64,000 bases of DNA from Loripinus fragilis (GCA_964019695.1 OZ026524.1:26452164-26516163), one strand, 5' to 3'. Counted from the stretch's first letter, positions 22,052 through 34,599 are shown. The notes: generated by a model from the sequence alone, not told the origin. Made by a program: numbers and translations.

Positions 22052-25000
22052 CAAGCCAGAGCACAATATACAGATAGTTATTCAGCGGTTTAATGAACTA
22101 CAAGCCAGAGAGCACAATGTACAGATAGTTATTCAGCAGTTTAATGAACTACAAGCCAGAACACAATGTACAGATAGTTATTCAGCGGTTTAATTAACTA
22201 CAAGCCAGAACACAATGTACAGATAGTTATTTAGTGGTTTAATGAACTACAAGCCAGAACACAATGTACAGATAGTTATTCAGCAGTTTAATGAACTACA
22301 AGCCAGAGAGCACAATGTACAGATAGTTATTCAGCAGTTTAATGAACGACAAGCCAGAGCACAATGTACAGATAGTTATTCAGCGGTTTAATGAACTACA
22401 AGCCAGAACACAATGTACAGATAGTTATTCAGCGGTTTAATGAACTACAAGCCAGAACACAATGTACAGATAGTTATTCAGCGGTTTAATGAACTACAAG
22501 CCAGAACACAATGTACAGATAGTTATTCAGCGGTTTAATGAACTACAAGCCAGAACACAATGTACAGATAGTTATTCAGCGGTTTAATGAACTACAAGCC
22601 AGAACACAATGTACAGATAGTTATTCAGCGGTTTAATGAACTACAAGCCAGAACACAATATACAGATAGTTATTCAGCGGTTTAATGAACTACAAGCCAG
22701 AACACAATATACAGATAGTTATTCAGCGGTTTAATGAACTACGAGCCAGAACACAATGTACAGATAGTTATTCAGCAGTTTAATGAACTACAAGCCAGAA
22801 CACAATGTACAGATAGTTATTCAGTGGTTTAATGAACTACAAGCCAGAACACAATGTACAGATAGTTATTCAGCGGTTTAATGAACTACAAGCCAGAACA
22901 CAATGTACAGATAGTTATTCAGCGGTTTAATGAACTACAAGCCAGAACACAATGTACAGATAGTTATTCAGCGGTTTAATGAACTACAAGCCAGAACACA
23001 ATGTACAGATAGTTATTCAGCGGTTTAATGAACTACAAGCCAGAACACAATGTACAGATAGTTATTCAGCAGTTTAATGAACTACAAGCCAGAACACAAT
23101 GTACAGATAGTTATTCAGTGGTTTAATGAACTACAAGCCAGAACACAATGTACAGATAGTTATTCAGCAGTTTAATGGAACACAAGCCAGAACACAATGT
23201 ACAGATAGTTATTCAGCAGTTTAATGAACTACAAGCCAGAGCACAATATACAGATAGTTATTCAGCAGTTTAAAGAACTACAAGCCAGAACACAATGTAC
23301 AGATAGTTATTCAACAGTTTAATGAACTACAAGCCAGAACACAATGTACAGATAGTTATTTAGTGGTTTAATGAACTACAAGCCAGAACACAATGTACAG
23401 ATAGTTATTCAGCGGTTTAATGAACTACAAGCCAGAACACAATGTACAGATAGTTATTCAGCGGTTTAATGAACTACAAGCCAGAACACAATGTACAGAT
23501 AGTTATTAAGCGGTTTAATGAACTACAAGCCAGAGCACAATATACAGATAGTTATTCAGCGGTTTAATGAACTACAATCCAGAACACAATGTACAGATAG
23601 TTATTCAGCGGTTTAATGAACTACAAGCCAGAACACAATGTACAGATAGTTATTCAGCGGTTTAATGAACTACAAGCCAGAACACAATGTACAGATAGTT
23701 ATTCAGCGGTTTAATGAACTACAAGCCAGAACACAATGTACAGATGGTTATTAAGTGGTTTAATGAACTACAAGCCAGAACACAATGTACAGATAGTTAT
23801 TCAGCGGTTTAATGAACTACAAGCCAGAACACAATGTACAGATGTTATTCAGCGGTTTAATGAACTACAAGCCAGAACACAATGTACAGATAGATATTCA
23901 GCAGTTTAATGAACTACAAGCCAGAGATCACAATGTACAGATAGTTATTCAGCAGTTTAATGAACGACAAGCCAGAGCACAATGTACAGATAGTTATTTA
24001 GTGGTTTAATGAACTACAAGCCAGAGCACAATGTACAGATAGTTATTCAGCGGTTTAATGAACTACAAGCCAGAACACAATGTACAGATAGTCATTTAGT
24101 GGTTTAATGAACTACAAGCCAGAGCACAATGTACAGATAGTTATTCAGCGGTTTAATGAACTACAAGCCAGAACACAATGTACAGATAGTTATTCGGCAG
24201 TTTAATGAACTACAAGCCAGAACACAATGTACAGATAGTTATTTAGTGGTTTAATGAACTACAAGCCAGAACACAATGTACAGATAGTTATTCAGCAGTT
24301 TAATGAACTACAAGCCAGAACACAATATACAGATAGTTATTCAGCAGTTTAATGAACTACAAGCCAGAACACAATGTACAGATAGTTATTCAGTGGTTTA
24401 ATGAACTACAAGCCAGAACACAATGTACAGATAGTTATTTAGTGGTTTAATGAACTACAAGCCAGAACACAATGTACAGATAGTTATTCAGCGGTTTAAT
24501 GAACTACAAGCCAGAACACAATGTACAGATAGTTATTCAGCGGTTTAATGAACTACAAGCCAGAACACAATGTACAGATAGTTATTCAGCGGTTTAATGA
24601 ACTACAAGCCAGAACACAATGAACAGATAGTTATTCAGCCGTTTAATGAACTACAAGCCAGAACACAATGTACATATAGTTATTCAGCGGTTTAATGAAC
24701 TACAAGCCAGAACACAATGTACAAATAGTTATTCAGCGGTTTAATGAACTACAAGCCAGAACACAATGAACAGATAGTTATTCAGCAGTTTAATGAACTA
24801 CAAGCCAGAACACAATGTTCAGATAGTTATTCAGCGGTTTAATGAACTACAAGCCAGAACACAATGTACAGATAGTTATTCAGCAGTTTAATGAACTACA
24901 AGCTAGAACACAATGTACAGATAGTTATTCAGCAGTTTAATGAACTACAAGCCAGAACACAATGTACAGATAGTTATTCAGCGGTTTAATGAACTACAAG

Positions 25001-25345
25001 CCAGAACACAATGTACAGATAGTAATTCAGCAGTTTAATGAACTACAAGCCAGAACACAATGTACAGATAGTTATTCAGCGGTTTAATGAACTACAAGCT
25101 AGAACACAATGTACAGATAGTTATTCAGCGGTTTAATGAACTACAAGCCAGAACACAATGTACATATAGTTATTCAGCAGTTTAATGAACTACAAGCCAG
25201 AACACAATGTACAGATAGTTATTCAGCGGTTTAATGAACTACAAGCCAGAGAGCACAATGTACAGATAGTTATTCAGCAGTTTAATGAACGACAAGCCAG
25301 AGCACAATGTACAGATAGTTATTCAGCGGTTTAATGAACTACACG
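22052..25345. repeat. 49-bp satellite array, about 67 copies, homogeneous
   Basis: Unit spacing is 49 bp (for example 22441 to 22490). The unit reads ACAATGTACAGATAGTTATT, CAGCGGTTTAATGAACTA, CAAGCCAGAAC. Common variants are CAGCAG, TTTAGTGG and AGAGCAC. Some units carry a 2-bp AG insertion (AGAGAGCAC). Homogeneity suggests recent expansion. The reverse complement aligns to the array at 27342-29716 with about 8 differences in 49. Confidence 0.96.
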
Positions 25346-25721
25346 CTAGTGCATTCGACTCTGTCTGGTAGTTGAATATTGTTACATGTCATGTGACCAA
25401 TGTTGGTAAAAATAAGCTTATCCCAAGGAACAAACATAAAAAATGCGATGCTAGACTTCTCGTCGAAAACCCTTTCGTCGAACATGACAACTCGTCGAAT
25501 ACGACTACTTCAAAAGACCAAGTGGTAGTGTTGACGAACGGACAAACGACGGACGCAATATACTATTACTCAATTTGGTTATATTATCAACTCCTATGAG
25601 CCTCCCGCTTATGTGAGCTAAGGTTCGACAGAAAAATGGACTAAAGCGAGATAAAAAGTCACCAAAGCAATTTTATCTACCAGGGCTGTTAAACTGGTCA
25701 GTTTTGATAACTTATTCAAAA
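25346..25721. other. unassigned sequence
   Basis: Directly after the array is a CGTCGAA-rich and ACGGACAAACGACGGAC segment of the type found at ends of bivalve elements. No bounded element was resolved. Confidence 0.4.
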
Positions 25722-25960
25722 GGTTTGGACGCAGATCATGCCCGACAAAACATCGGATCTGATCTGGATCTAAACTAAATGACACTCTGTTGGTAATCCT
25801 TAAAGAACTTTTGGAAAGAACTGATTTTAAAAAAATCAGCAGACGACGAAAATGCATGAAAAATTTCCCAGTATGCAAAGAAACGTGCGCAGTGACATTG
25901 CGCACGCTTTCTTTGCTAATGACGACTAGGTTCCTTTCTGTCAACGTCCTAGATAACTTA
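25722..25960. mobile_element. composite palindromic repeat (palindrome-P plus GCAAAG hairpin)
   Basis: GGTTTGGACGCAGATCATGC / ATCTGATCTGGATCTAAACT form one imperfect hairpin. The sequence then runs through ATCAGCAGACGACGAAAATG into a second hairpin with GTGCGCAGTGACATTGCGCA at its centre. The same two-part order occurs at 47525-47695. Confidence 0.7.
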
Positions 25961-26213
25961 ATTATTGCATTGCGAAATTCAATTAACAAAACAATAGTTG
26001 TGCTATTACTTAGGAATTCGGTATAAGTGCAGAGCGCGTAAATAATGAGTGCTTCCAACCCCGAGAGATATTATACAGGTAATCAGACGATCTTTACAGC
26101 TGCCAAATACTGTCAGAACGGTACTGAGCAGGTTTGAGGGAAAATGCATTCATCAAACGTGGACTTGAAAAAAGAATTTTAAGCTATTTCGCTACTTCAG
26201 TGCGCGAATCAAT

Positions 26214-27322
26214 GGCGGACCAAGAAGGGGTTTCAAGGGATCGCCAGAACCCCCTCCCTGCCACCCCCCCCCCCCCTGTTTTAATTTCATATGAAAATGA
26301 AATAAATTATTTCATTTCATGACATATTTAAGGAAAATGAGAGAAAACCCCATACCTTTATATACTGACGGGCAAAATAAAAGCTACAATAGAATTTTGT
26401 TATGTTAGACGTGTGCAGTCTAGGGACAAGATGCCCCTGTACTTTAAAACAATCACTGCTGAGTAAAATTACATATATCAACACTCTGTCAGATTTGCTT
26501 TCAAAATAAATAGGCTAGATAAAATCGTAAGCTTGTCGTTTCTCCATGCATGTAAAACTTGAGGCCAGTGGTTAGCTTTGGATACAAGTAAACTTCATTT
26601 AACAGTGAAGACCCAGATGAAATGCTACATCTGGCGACATTTGATCAGCGTCTGCACTGTTACCCATTGAAGGGCCAGCAAAACACCTCTAAAAATGTCG
26701 TCTGCTAAAGTTGTTTGCTGTAACATCCCATGTAGATGGAAGTTTCAATTGGAACATGAAGGGTCAATAGACTTACCTCTTTTATGTATGTGCTGTTTGT
26801 CGCATACTTTGCTGTTTTTATACAGTAGGAACTTATTAAAATTAAGTTAATTTCTGGAACAGTCTAGTCTGGGTTTTGATAGATAAAATAGATTCAACAA
26901 AAACAAGGCAATGATGTATAAATCATGTTTTGCAGTATGCAAGGGGCTATCTTATAACAGAGTAATTTCTAAATTCAGATGCTAAGCCCAGTTAAATAAA
27001 CAATTAATCTCAGAGTGTTGATAACACAATTACTGGCGAAATCTATGAACTCGGATCTGAGTTCCTTAAAAGCGCTTGTCTCTAGACTGTGTGGTTCACA
27101 AAAACGAGCTGCACGAGCTTACCATGACCGGAACCTTGTGTAAAGCATCGGGATTATTTGAATTTATCAATTTTTGTTTATTAATATACATGAATGTTTT
27201 AACTGCTGTCACTAATTAATTCCCTTCCGAGTAATTTATCTAAAAGTTTGCATATAGCCTGTCTTTTGCCTTTCAGTATACATATGAACACCCCCTTTCC
27301 AGAAATCCTGGATCCGCCCCTG
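26214..27322 (+). mobile_element. GGATCCGCC-element split by a nested transposon
   Basis: The left part GGCGGACCAAGAAGGGG to CCATACCTTTA and the right part CATATGAACACCCCCTTTCC to GGATCCGCCCCTG together reproduce the order of the intact copy at 57482, where the text runs unbroken through CCTTTATACATATAAACC. The break is exactly at the nested element, so the host copy is older. Confidence 0.85.
26363..27278 (+). mobile_element. 916-bp TA-target element (TACTGACGGGCAAA family)
   Basis: Ends TACTGACGGGCAAAATAAAA and TGTCTTTTGCCTTTCAGTA are inverted. TA is duplicated at 26361-26362 and 27279-27280, typical of Tc1/mariner-like insertion. No transposase frame was seen. A 188-bp deletion derivative is at 30985-31172. 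Confidence 0.85.
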
Positions 27323-27341
27323 GCGAAGGCGAACAACTAAC

Positions 27342-29716
27342 CTGTACATTAGGCCCTAGCTTGTAGTTCAATAAACTGCTGTATAACCAGCAGTACATTG
27401 GGTCCTGGCTTGTAGTTCAATAAATTGCTGTATAACCAGCAGTACATTGGGCCCTGGCTTGTAGTTCAATAAACTGCTGAATAACCAGCAGTACATTGGG
27501 CTCTAGCTTGTAGTTAGGTAAACTGCTGAATAGCCAGCTGTACATTGGGCTCTAGCTTGTAGTTAGATAAACTGCTGAATAACCAGCCGTACATTGGGCC
27601 CTAGCCAACCAGCTGTACATTGGGCCCTAGCTTGTAGTTCAATAAACTGCTGTATAATCAGCTGTATATTGGTCCCTAGCTTGTAGTTCAATTAACTGCT
27701 GAATACATAGCTTTACATTGGTCACTAGCATATAGTTCAAATAAGTGCTGAATAACCAGCTGTACATTGGGTCCTAGCTTGTATTTCATTAAACTGCTGA
27801 ATTAGCAACTGTAAATTGGGCCCTTCTTAGTAGAACAATAAACTGCTGAATAACCAGCTGTACATTGGGTCCTAGCTTGTATTTCAATAAACTGCTGAAT
27901 TAGCAACTGTAAATTGGGCCCTTGTTAGTAGTTCAATAAACTGCTGAATAAGCAGCTGTACATTAGGCCCTAGCTTGTAGTCCAATAAACTGCTGTATAA
28001 TCAGCTGTATATTGGTCCCTAGCTTGTAGTTCAATTAACTGCTGAATACATAGCTTTACTTTGGTCACTAGCATATAGTTCAAATAACTGCTGAATAACC
28101 AGCTGTACATTGGGTCCTAGCTTGTATTTCATTAAACTGCTGAATTAGCAATTGTAAATTGGGCCCTTGTTGGTAGTTCAATAAAACTGCTGAATAAGCA
28201 GCTGTATATTAGGTCCTAGCTTGTATTTCATTAAACTGCTGAATTAGCAACTGTAAATTGGGCCCTTGTTAGAAGTTCAATAAACGGCTGAATAACCAGC
28301 TGTACATTGGGCCCTAGCTTGTAGTTCAATAAACTGTTGAATAAGCAGCTGTATATTGGCCCTAGGTTGTAGTTCTATAAACCGCTGAATTACCAGCTGT
28401 ATATTGGGTCATAGCTCTTAGTTCAATATACTGCTGAATAACCAGCTGTACATTGAGCCCTAGCATGTAGTTCAATAAACTGCTGAATAACCAGCTTTAC
28501 ATTGGACCCTTGCTTTTAGTTCAATAAACTGCTGTATAACCAGCTGTACATTGGGCCCTGGCTTGTAGTTCAAAAAATGTTGAATAACCAGCACTACATT
28601 GGGCTCTAGCTTGTAGTTGGATAAACTGCTGAATAACCAGCTGTACATTGGTTTCTAGCTTGTAGTTAGATAAACTGCTGAATAGCTAGCTGTACTATGG
28701 CCCTAGCGTGTTGTTCATTAAACTACTGAATAACCAGCTCTGCATTGGGCCCTGGCTCGTACTTCAATAAACTGCTGAATAACCAGCTGTACATTGGGCC
28801 CTAGCTTGTAGTTCAATAAACGGCTGAATAACCAGCTGTACATTGGGCCCTAGCATGTAGTTAAATAAACGGCTGAATAACCAGCTGTACATTGGGTCCT
28901 GGCTTGTAGTTCAATAAACGGCTGAATAACCAGCTGTAATAAGGCCCTAGCATGTAGTTCAATAGACTGCTGAATAACCAGCTGTATATTGGGCCCTAGC
29001 ATGTAGTTCAATAAACGGCTGAATAACCAGCTGTACATTGGGTCCTGGCTTGTAGTTCAATAAACGGCTGAATAACCAGCTGTAATTAGGCCCTAGCATG
29101 TAGTTCAATAAACTGCTGAATAACCAGCTGTACATTGGGCCCTAGCATGTAGTTCAATAATCGGCTGAATAACCAGCAGTACATTAGGCCCTAGCTTGTA
29201 GTTCAATAAACTGCTGCTGAATAACCAGCTTTACGTTGGACCCTAGCTTGAAGTTGAATAAACTGCTGAATAACCATTTGTACACTGTGCCCTAGCTTGT
29301 AGTTCAATAAACCTTTACATTGGACCCTTGCTTGTAGTTTAATAAACTGCTGAACAACCAGCTGTACTTTGGCATCTCACTGGTAATTGAATATACTGCC
29401 GTGTATGCTGCTTGCTGCAAATATATAGCTGGTAGTTGAATATACTGCTGTATATGCTGCTGGCTGTAAATATACAGCTGGTAGTTTAATGTACCGCTGA
29501 ATAGCCAGCTAGACATTGAGCTCTGGCTGGTAGTTCAATATACTCGTACATGTACTACAGAATAACCAGTGACAAGCTGTACATTGGGCTCTGAGTTTTA
29601 ATAGAATATACTGCTGAACATACTGCTGGCTGCGAATATACAGCTGGTAGTTGAATATACTGCAGAATAACAAGCTGTATATTGGGCTCTGGCTGGTTGT
29701 TGGATATACTGAAGAA
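27342..29716. repeat. 49-bp satellite array, diverged and inverted
   Basis: Unit TGTACATTGGGCCCTAGCTT, GTAGTTCAATAAACTGCTGA, ATAACCAGC, 49 bp. It is the reverse-orientation relative of the 22-25 kb array. Units here differ much more from each other, with indels and truncated units (for example 27595-27615). After about 29390 they grade into a TGCTGGCTGCAAATATACAG variant. Confidence 0.92.
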
Positions 29717-29777
29717 TGCGTCATTTCATCTTAAGTCTTCACTGTTTGCCAATGTACCAATTTAAGAGCCACCAGTA

Positions 29778-29987
29778 TACTGTAAATTCAGAAATTTTCG
29801 CGAGAATTTATTCGCGTTAAAAGTCATATTTGCGACGTTAAAACTTCGCGACTAGGGCATGATTTACCTATATCAGTAAACGACAGAATGATTTCACCGT
29901 TTCGCGAGGGTTATATTTTCACGAAATTTCGCATATGCGAAGTTTCGCGAAAATAAAACCCTCGCGAAAATTTCCTAATTTACAGTA
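29778..29987. mobile_element. 210-bp TA-target MITE (TACTGTAAATTCAG family)
   Basis: Ends TACTGTAAATTCAGAAATTT and AAATTTCCTAATTTACAGTA are inverted over about 27 bp with two mismatches. TA is duplicated on both sides. Interior rich in TCGCGA motifs. Confidence 0.9.
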
Positions 29988-30983
29988 TAAAGGGTATTCA
30001 GTATGATTTTCACGGTTTCACCATTCTCCATTGTCAGTGGGGTAAGATTATTTCAACACGTATGACAAACTGTAAGTGTTGCTTGCAAAGTCGGAATTCT
30101 TTCAAATCAAACATTACCCAGGTACTGTAAAGCTGCATACTCTGTAACTATGAACATTTTTCGAAAAATTTCATTTTCTTTTTAAATCATTTGTAAAAGT
30201 AGAATTAAGCTATGTTTTCACAATAAAAATGTTCAGTACAGCTGAAAACTGTATGGAAAAGTGAATTATCTTATCAAATAGGTGTATTTTTCTCTTGTTG
30301 GTAATTATTTGCGTCCCTCCAATAATTATAGACCGTTGAATTTTAACATAAATGCAGTTGTTTTGATAGTGATAACTTGTTAAGATTTACGAAAACGGTA
30401 AAATGTTTACCTGAATTTGAGTATTTTTACTGTGTTCTTGAAAAATAAAAACATTATTTTTAAAATTAGAAGATCAAAAGTTACAGACTATGCAGCTTTA
30501 AAGCGAAATTGATCTTTTATCTACCAGCAATCATAAGTATGAGGGTATGATAGATACATCCGTCCCGAGGATCACCGTTTGGCATCACGCGGCTTGCCGA
30601 TTGATGACAAACGGTGACCACGAGAGTTGTTTTTTTTTCTATCCTACCCTCACACGAATAATGGATTATTTTTCTTGCTCACCATTGTTTTTTTCATTTA
30701 TAAATGGATTTATTCTTTATTTATTTATTTATTTTAAAATAAGCTTGCAGAAGTCCCTGAATACGCTAAGATGCAATTTCACATGATGACGTTACTTGAC
30801 GTCCTGAATAAGATAGCATGGTTAAGATAAGATATTTTTTTATCCCAGGGTAAACTCTCGGGTATCCTAATCCGAACTGCAAGAAATATGTATCCCAAAT
30901 TTACAACGCCTTAACATCTGGGGAGGGGAGGGGGGTGTCAGCGTTTGTTATATTTATTTTTCAAAATCAAATCTTTTGAAAAT
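29988..30983. other. unassigned sequence
   Basis: No recognised element or exon. Contains poly-pyrimidine and AT-rich tracts. Confidence 0.45.
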
Positions 30984-30984
30984 A

Positions 30985-31172
30985 TACTGACGGGCAAAGA
31001 CACGCTACAATAGAATTTTGTCAGGCTAGACATGATGTTCACAACCACGAGCTGCACTAGCTAACCTTGAGTATTTGAATATATCGATTTTGTTAGTTGT
31101 TGCCTAATATACATGGATACCTGAGTAATTTATCGAAAATTATGCATGTAGCGTTTCTTTTGTCCGTCAGTA
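30985..31172 (+). mobile_element. 188-bp deletion derivative of the 916-bp element
   Basis: TACTGACGGGCAAAGACACG to GTTTCTTTTGTCCGTCAGTA, flanked by TA on both sides. The first ~55 bp and last ~150 bp match the ends of 26363-27278, including GAGCTGCACTAGCT and GAGTAATTTATC. The middle is deleted. Confidence 0.85.
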
Positions 31173-31187
31173 TATCTTTCTGGGACA

Positions 31188-31258
31188 AACAGTTTGGATA
31201 TAGATCAGACCCAGCGTTATGCCGCGCCTGATCTTAATCTGATTCCAAACAAAGGTTA
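31188..31258. repeat. palindrome-P copy
   Basis: CAAACAGTTTGGATATAGAT / ATCTTAATCTGATTCCAAAC, decayed hairpin of the family described at 47735, followed by TATCAGCAGACGAC as at 47805. Confidence 0.6.
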
Positions 31259-31429
31259 TCAGCAGACGACACTAGCAGACACGCGGCTAAATGACAACGT
31301 ATTTTCAGTTTGCAGTATAATGCCAAATGCATATTGTGGACAAATTGTTGTCATATCTCATGACGTGTGTACTTTATTCTTAATATATTTACAGCTCACA
31401 AACTCTTTGTCTGTACCCGGAAAATAGTC

Positions 31430-31690
31430 TGTCTTCAGACCCTGTATTAAGACATCTAACTGAAAGCTATATAACTGCTACAGATATAAATATTTGATAC
31501 TTTGCCCGTCTTCGGGAGCTCCGAAAAAGTGAGATTCAAACCATCCTGATCAGCGACAGCGACTTGCATGAAGTTTAAATTTTTCGCTCGTAGTAAGCCT
31601 AGATATGATACTTTCCAATAAGCGAATAACAAAAGCGCTGATCAGACTGCGTGGATGTGCAGGCTTGTCTGCGTCTTACCCCCGTATACA
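31430..31690. repeat. dispersed repeat fragments
   Basis: CCCTGTATTAAGACATCTAA to GATACTTTGC is shared with 61372-61430. AACAAAAGCGCTGATCAGAC and GCGTGGATGTGCAGGCTTG are shared with 45710, 46315 and 53585. Confidence 0.6.
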
Positions 31691-32116
31691 GAGGCCCGTG
31701 CGAAAGTTAGGGGCAAATCTTACACTTGGCCATTGTATATCGTTGTTCATGCGAATGAAGTCTTCGGCACACAGCTTGTGTTGCACCCTTGCATATGGTG
31801 CAGCCGCCAGAATAGATTGCGGTAAAACGCTTAAGCAGCTTAATATATAATTACACAATTATGAAATATGATTTATGCAGTTATACATGGAAAGTACATT
31901 TGTACTTCGCGTACATTATTATGTATTTTTGTTGGCATTAACGCACTTGGAAATGTAAATTGGCATTAAAGCACTCGTAGATAAGATGTGTATCAACCAA
32001 TTTATGTGATGTTGGAACATAAAAAAGAGCCATCTCAATGCTAGTTTTTTTGGGCATCAAAAACAAATTTCTAAACTGATAAATAAAATAATATTCACAA
32101 TGTTACTCTCATCTTT
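31691..32116. other. unassigned sequence
   Basis: Nothing recognised. Confidence 0.45.
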
Positions 32117-32118
32117 GT

Positions 32119-32149
<31 letters not shown>

Positions 32150-32152
32150 GGG
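32117..32152. repeat. (GT)n followed by poly-G
   Basis: About eight GT units followed by roughly 20 consecutive G. The G run could form a quadruplex and is a likely assembly weak point. Confidence 0.95.
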
Positions 32153-32872
32153 TTGGGGCGTCTGAGTTATGCAACACATAAGATGGCTGTGACACATACG
32201 TTTCGTCGCCATCTTGTTTAGTTAAGAAATTAAGGACATATGCTACTAAATACTTCCCAAATTGAAATATTTTCAATACTTTGCATACAGTTTGTTTTAT
32301 GCATGGGCTATCCATTTATGAAATAAAAAGGATATGTCACCGTGCTTATTTTTTCAGAATCTCACTTTGAAGTTACAGCATTTGACCAATTTTCTAGAAA
32401 TATAAAATAATAGCACTAGTCCTAATTATCGAGCTGAAACGGTTGTAATCTTCTAAATTACTGCCCATGACCTCAAACTTTTAAAAAAAAATGTGCATGT
32501 TTACTTGTTATCCCATGCTGTGACAAGATACTGCATGATATATTTTGGCAATTCGTCGAAAAATGGAATTTGTTTTTAGAATAAATCATGTATTAAAAAA
32601 TCTGATATTGAAAATCTTGAAAATTTATTTTTGATTCATGGAATAATATAATACCTTTCAGAAAAAAGAATAAAAACCTGGGGTCACCGAACTAATTCTC
32701 TTTCTAGAGGGCCAAATTTAACCCCACCCCCATTGGTTTCATGCGTAATTCAATACAAAAAGTTCGGGGATGACCATTTCGGTCGTTTTGATGATGCCAT
32801 TTTACTAGTATATGAAGTAATTTAGCATTAAAATGTTAAAAAAAGAAAGAAAAACACACTGAAAATATGTGC
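32153..32872. other. unassigned sequence
   Basis: AT-rich, nothing recognised. Confidence 0.45.
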
Positions 32873-32945
32873 GCATCCGGGAATCGATCCTGGTTCTCTG
32901 GCTTTGTAGCCAGACACGCTAACCACTAGGCCACGAGGTCAGGTC
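32873..32945 (-). mobile_element. tRNA-like sequence, SINE head or tRNA pseudogene
   Basis: On the minus strand, TGGCCTAGTGGTTAGCGT is a good D-arm/box A, TCTGGCTACAAAGCCAGA an anticodon-like hairpin, and GGATCGATTCCCG a box B. The 5' GACCTCG has no matching 3' acceptor strand. A real tRNA is therefore unlikely. Confidence 0.6.
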
Positions 32946-33303
32946 GTGCGCCGCTCGAAATAACCGTACAAATAGTATAGACTCGGCCACTATCGTATTC
33001 GTAACCAGGGTTATTGTGTACGTCGTTTGATTTCGACTGAGCTACATTTATCTGTCTTTAGTGCTGAGACGATCAGTTCTGAAAAGATGTCAATAGATAT
33101 TTCGAACACACTTTAATTAGTTATTTTGTGAAGAAAGTGTCAAATCACCGATATGACATAAGAATATCGGAAGCTGTGTTGATCCGAATCCGTTAAGGGT
33201 CGAAAGACAGGACCCAGACAACTTTCCCCGTTTGCAGACGCGGGAAAGGTGCGCACTGGAAATAGCCGCATATGTCTTTAATTCAATTTTTGGAATGTTC
33301 ATG
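32946..33303. other. unassigned sequence
   Basis: Nothing recognised. Confidence 0.45.
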
Positions 33304-33371
33304 GAATCATGAATACTTCGTGTCTCTGACTTCACGTTAACTTTGCAAGAGACCCGAAGTATTCATGATTC
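33304..33371. repeat. stem-loop, 22-bp arms
   Basis: GAATCATGAATACTTCGTGT and its inverse ACCCGAAGTATTCATGATTC with about 20 bases between. One mismatch. Confidence 0.8.
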
Positions 33372-34048
33372 AATGTACAGATCGAAAATTTAATTTATTC
33401 CTTATATTTACATTTTTTTTATAAATATCTAAAATATAAAAAAAATGTTTTTAATTTAGGAACTAAAACAGTTTTGTATTGGAAATATAATCGTATTATC
33501 GGTTTTGTCGGAGTGTAAAACGGAAAAGCGGAACAGGAAGCTTGAGCACGGACAGACAAGGAGCAAAAGATAGGCTTGTTTTGCACGTGCGAATCGGGTG
33601 TGGCTCTCTGTAAATAACGACACCAGTGTCACTTCTTGCGAATGAGTTCGATGTTCGAAGCGTATTGCACAGGCAAGTGAGCTTGGCAGCTGTCAATGAA
33701 AGTTGTGTAATTCATGAGGCTATGAACGGTTGGAAAATCTGAAGATTTATTAAAGGATTGCTTCGCAAATGTAAATATAGGTGTGTAATGTACGTTTTCT
33801 AATTGGAATGGTTTCTATTTCTGAACGTGATATTGTGCATATTCTTGTCTGTCAGTCATCAACCGGAAAATTAGTGCGTTTTAGATATGAAATATTAGCT
33901 GACTGCTCACGTGAAAAGATTTCGAGTGACCCTTTTTCAGGTGTTTTGCCATGCATAAATGTAATCTAATGCGCGCACACATATATGCTGCATTTAACCC
34001 CTAAACCCCCAAATATTGCCCCTTTTTCAAAAATAACCATTAAATAGA
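33372..34048. other. unassigned; one dispersed repeat
   Basis: 33685-33780 (AGCTGTCAATGAAAGTTGTG, GAGGCTATGAACGGTTGG, GAAGATTTATTAAAGG) is repeated at 58988-59083. The rest is unassigned. Confidence 0.5.
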
Positions 34049-34198
34049 GGATCTTACATGAGTGCTCATGTTTTATTGAATTTATTAAACGAGTTAGGGA
34101 AAAGAGATAAAATGCGATGCTTGCCGAGCATTTTATCTCTTTTTCGCAACGAGTTTAGTAAATTCAATAATACAAGAGCACGAATGTTAGATTCTATT
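34049..34198. mobile_element. 150-bp hairpin element, copy 1
   Basis: Nearly all of it is one inverted repeat. GAGGATCTTACATGAGTGCT through AAGAGATAAAATGC returns inverted as GCATTTTATCTCTTTTTCGC through AGCACGAATGTTAGATTCTA, around TTGCCGAG. The copy at 56647-56796 has the same length. Confidence 0.88.
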
Positions 34199-34365
34199 AA
34201 GATTACTTTGAAATCTCAATTCTCGCGTAAAAACGTTATAATTTTGTCATTATGTACGCAACGTTGTTATGGACGTCATAACGTTTCCCGTAAATCTATA
34301 AACCACTAGTGGTTTATCGATTTTATTGCATGGCGTTATTTCACTCCCAGACGCGACGTCATATG
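34199..34365. repeat. segment linked to the 150-bp hairpin
   Basis: AAGATTACTTTGAAATCTCA to GACGTCATATGATAA, including AACCACTAGTGGTTTA, follows the hairpin both here and at 56797-56983. In the second copy it is bounded by TTATCATATGAC and GTCATATGATAA, so it may be its own short MITE. Confidence 0.75.
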
Positions 34366-34366
34366 A

Positions 34367-34460
34367 TAAGGCATGATATTACATGAGAATCGTCTTCCAG
34401 GGCATGATACTTCACGAGAATCGTCTGCTGGCAGACGATTCTCATGTAATATCATACCTT
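34367..34460. repeat. hairpin with partial internal repeat
   Basis: AAGGCATGATATTACATGAG + AATCGTCT and its inverse AGACGATTCTCATGTAATAT enclose a further GAGAATCGTCT copy. Confidence 0.8.
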
Positions 34461-34599
34461 ATTTTTGTCGGAAATTGGGAAAAATGTCGCAAAATGTGTC
34501 GTCTGCTGCAGTCGTGATTGGCGCTTTAAGGGTTAAATGATTTGTTGTACATTCTACAGCTGTATCCTATATACACTTTACATGCATCTATATATGAAT

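Noticed and set aside
23812..24009. Open frames of FNELQAR-type and SWLFS-type repeats at 22-29.7 kb
   Set aside because: They are translations of the 49-bp satellite and appear wherever local indels restore a frame.
22052..25345. CRISPR-like array
   Set aside because: The 49-bp units are directly contiguous without unique spacers, in an intron-bearing eukaryotic context.
25618..26058. 146-codon minus-strand frame
   Set aside because: It overlaps a composite palindromic repeat and reads opposite a second frame over the same hairpin. No family recognised.
32873..32945. Functional tRNA gene on the minus strand
   Set aside because: Boxes A and B and an anticodon-like hairpin are present, but the acceptor stem does not pair and the loop size is wrong.
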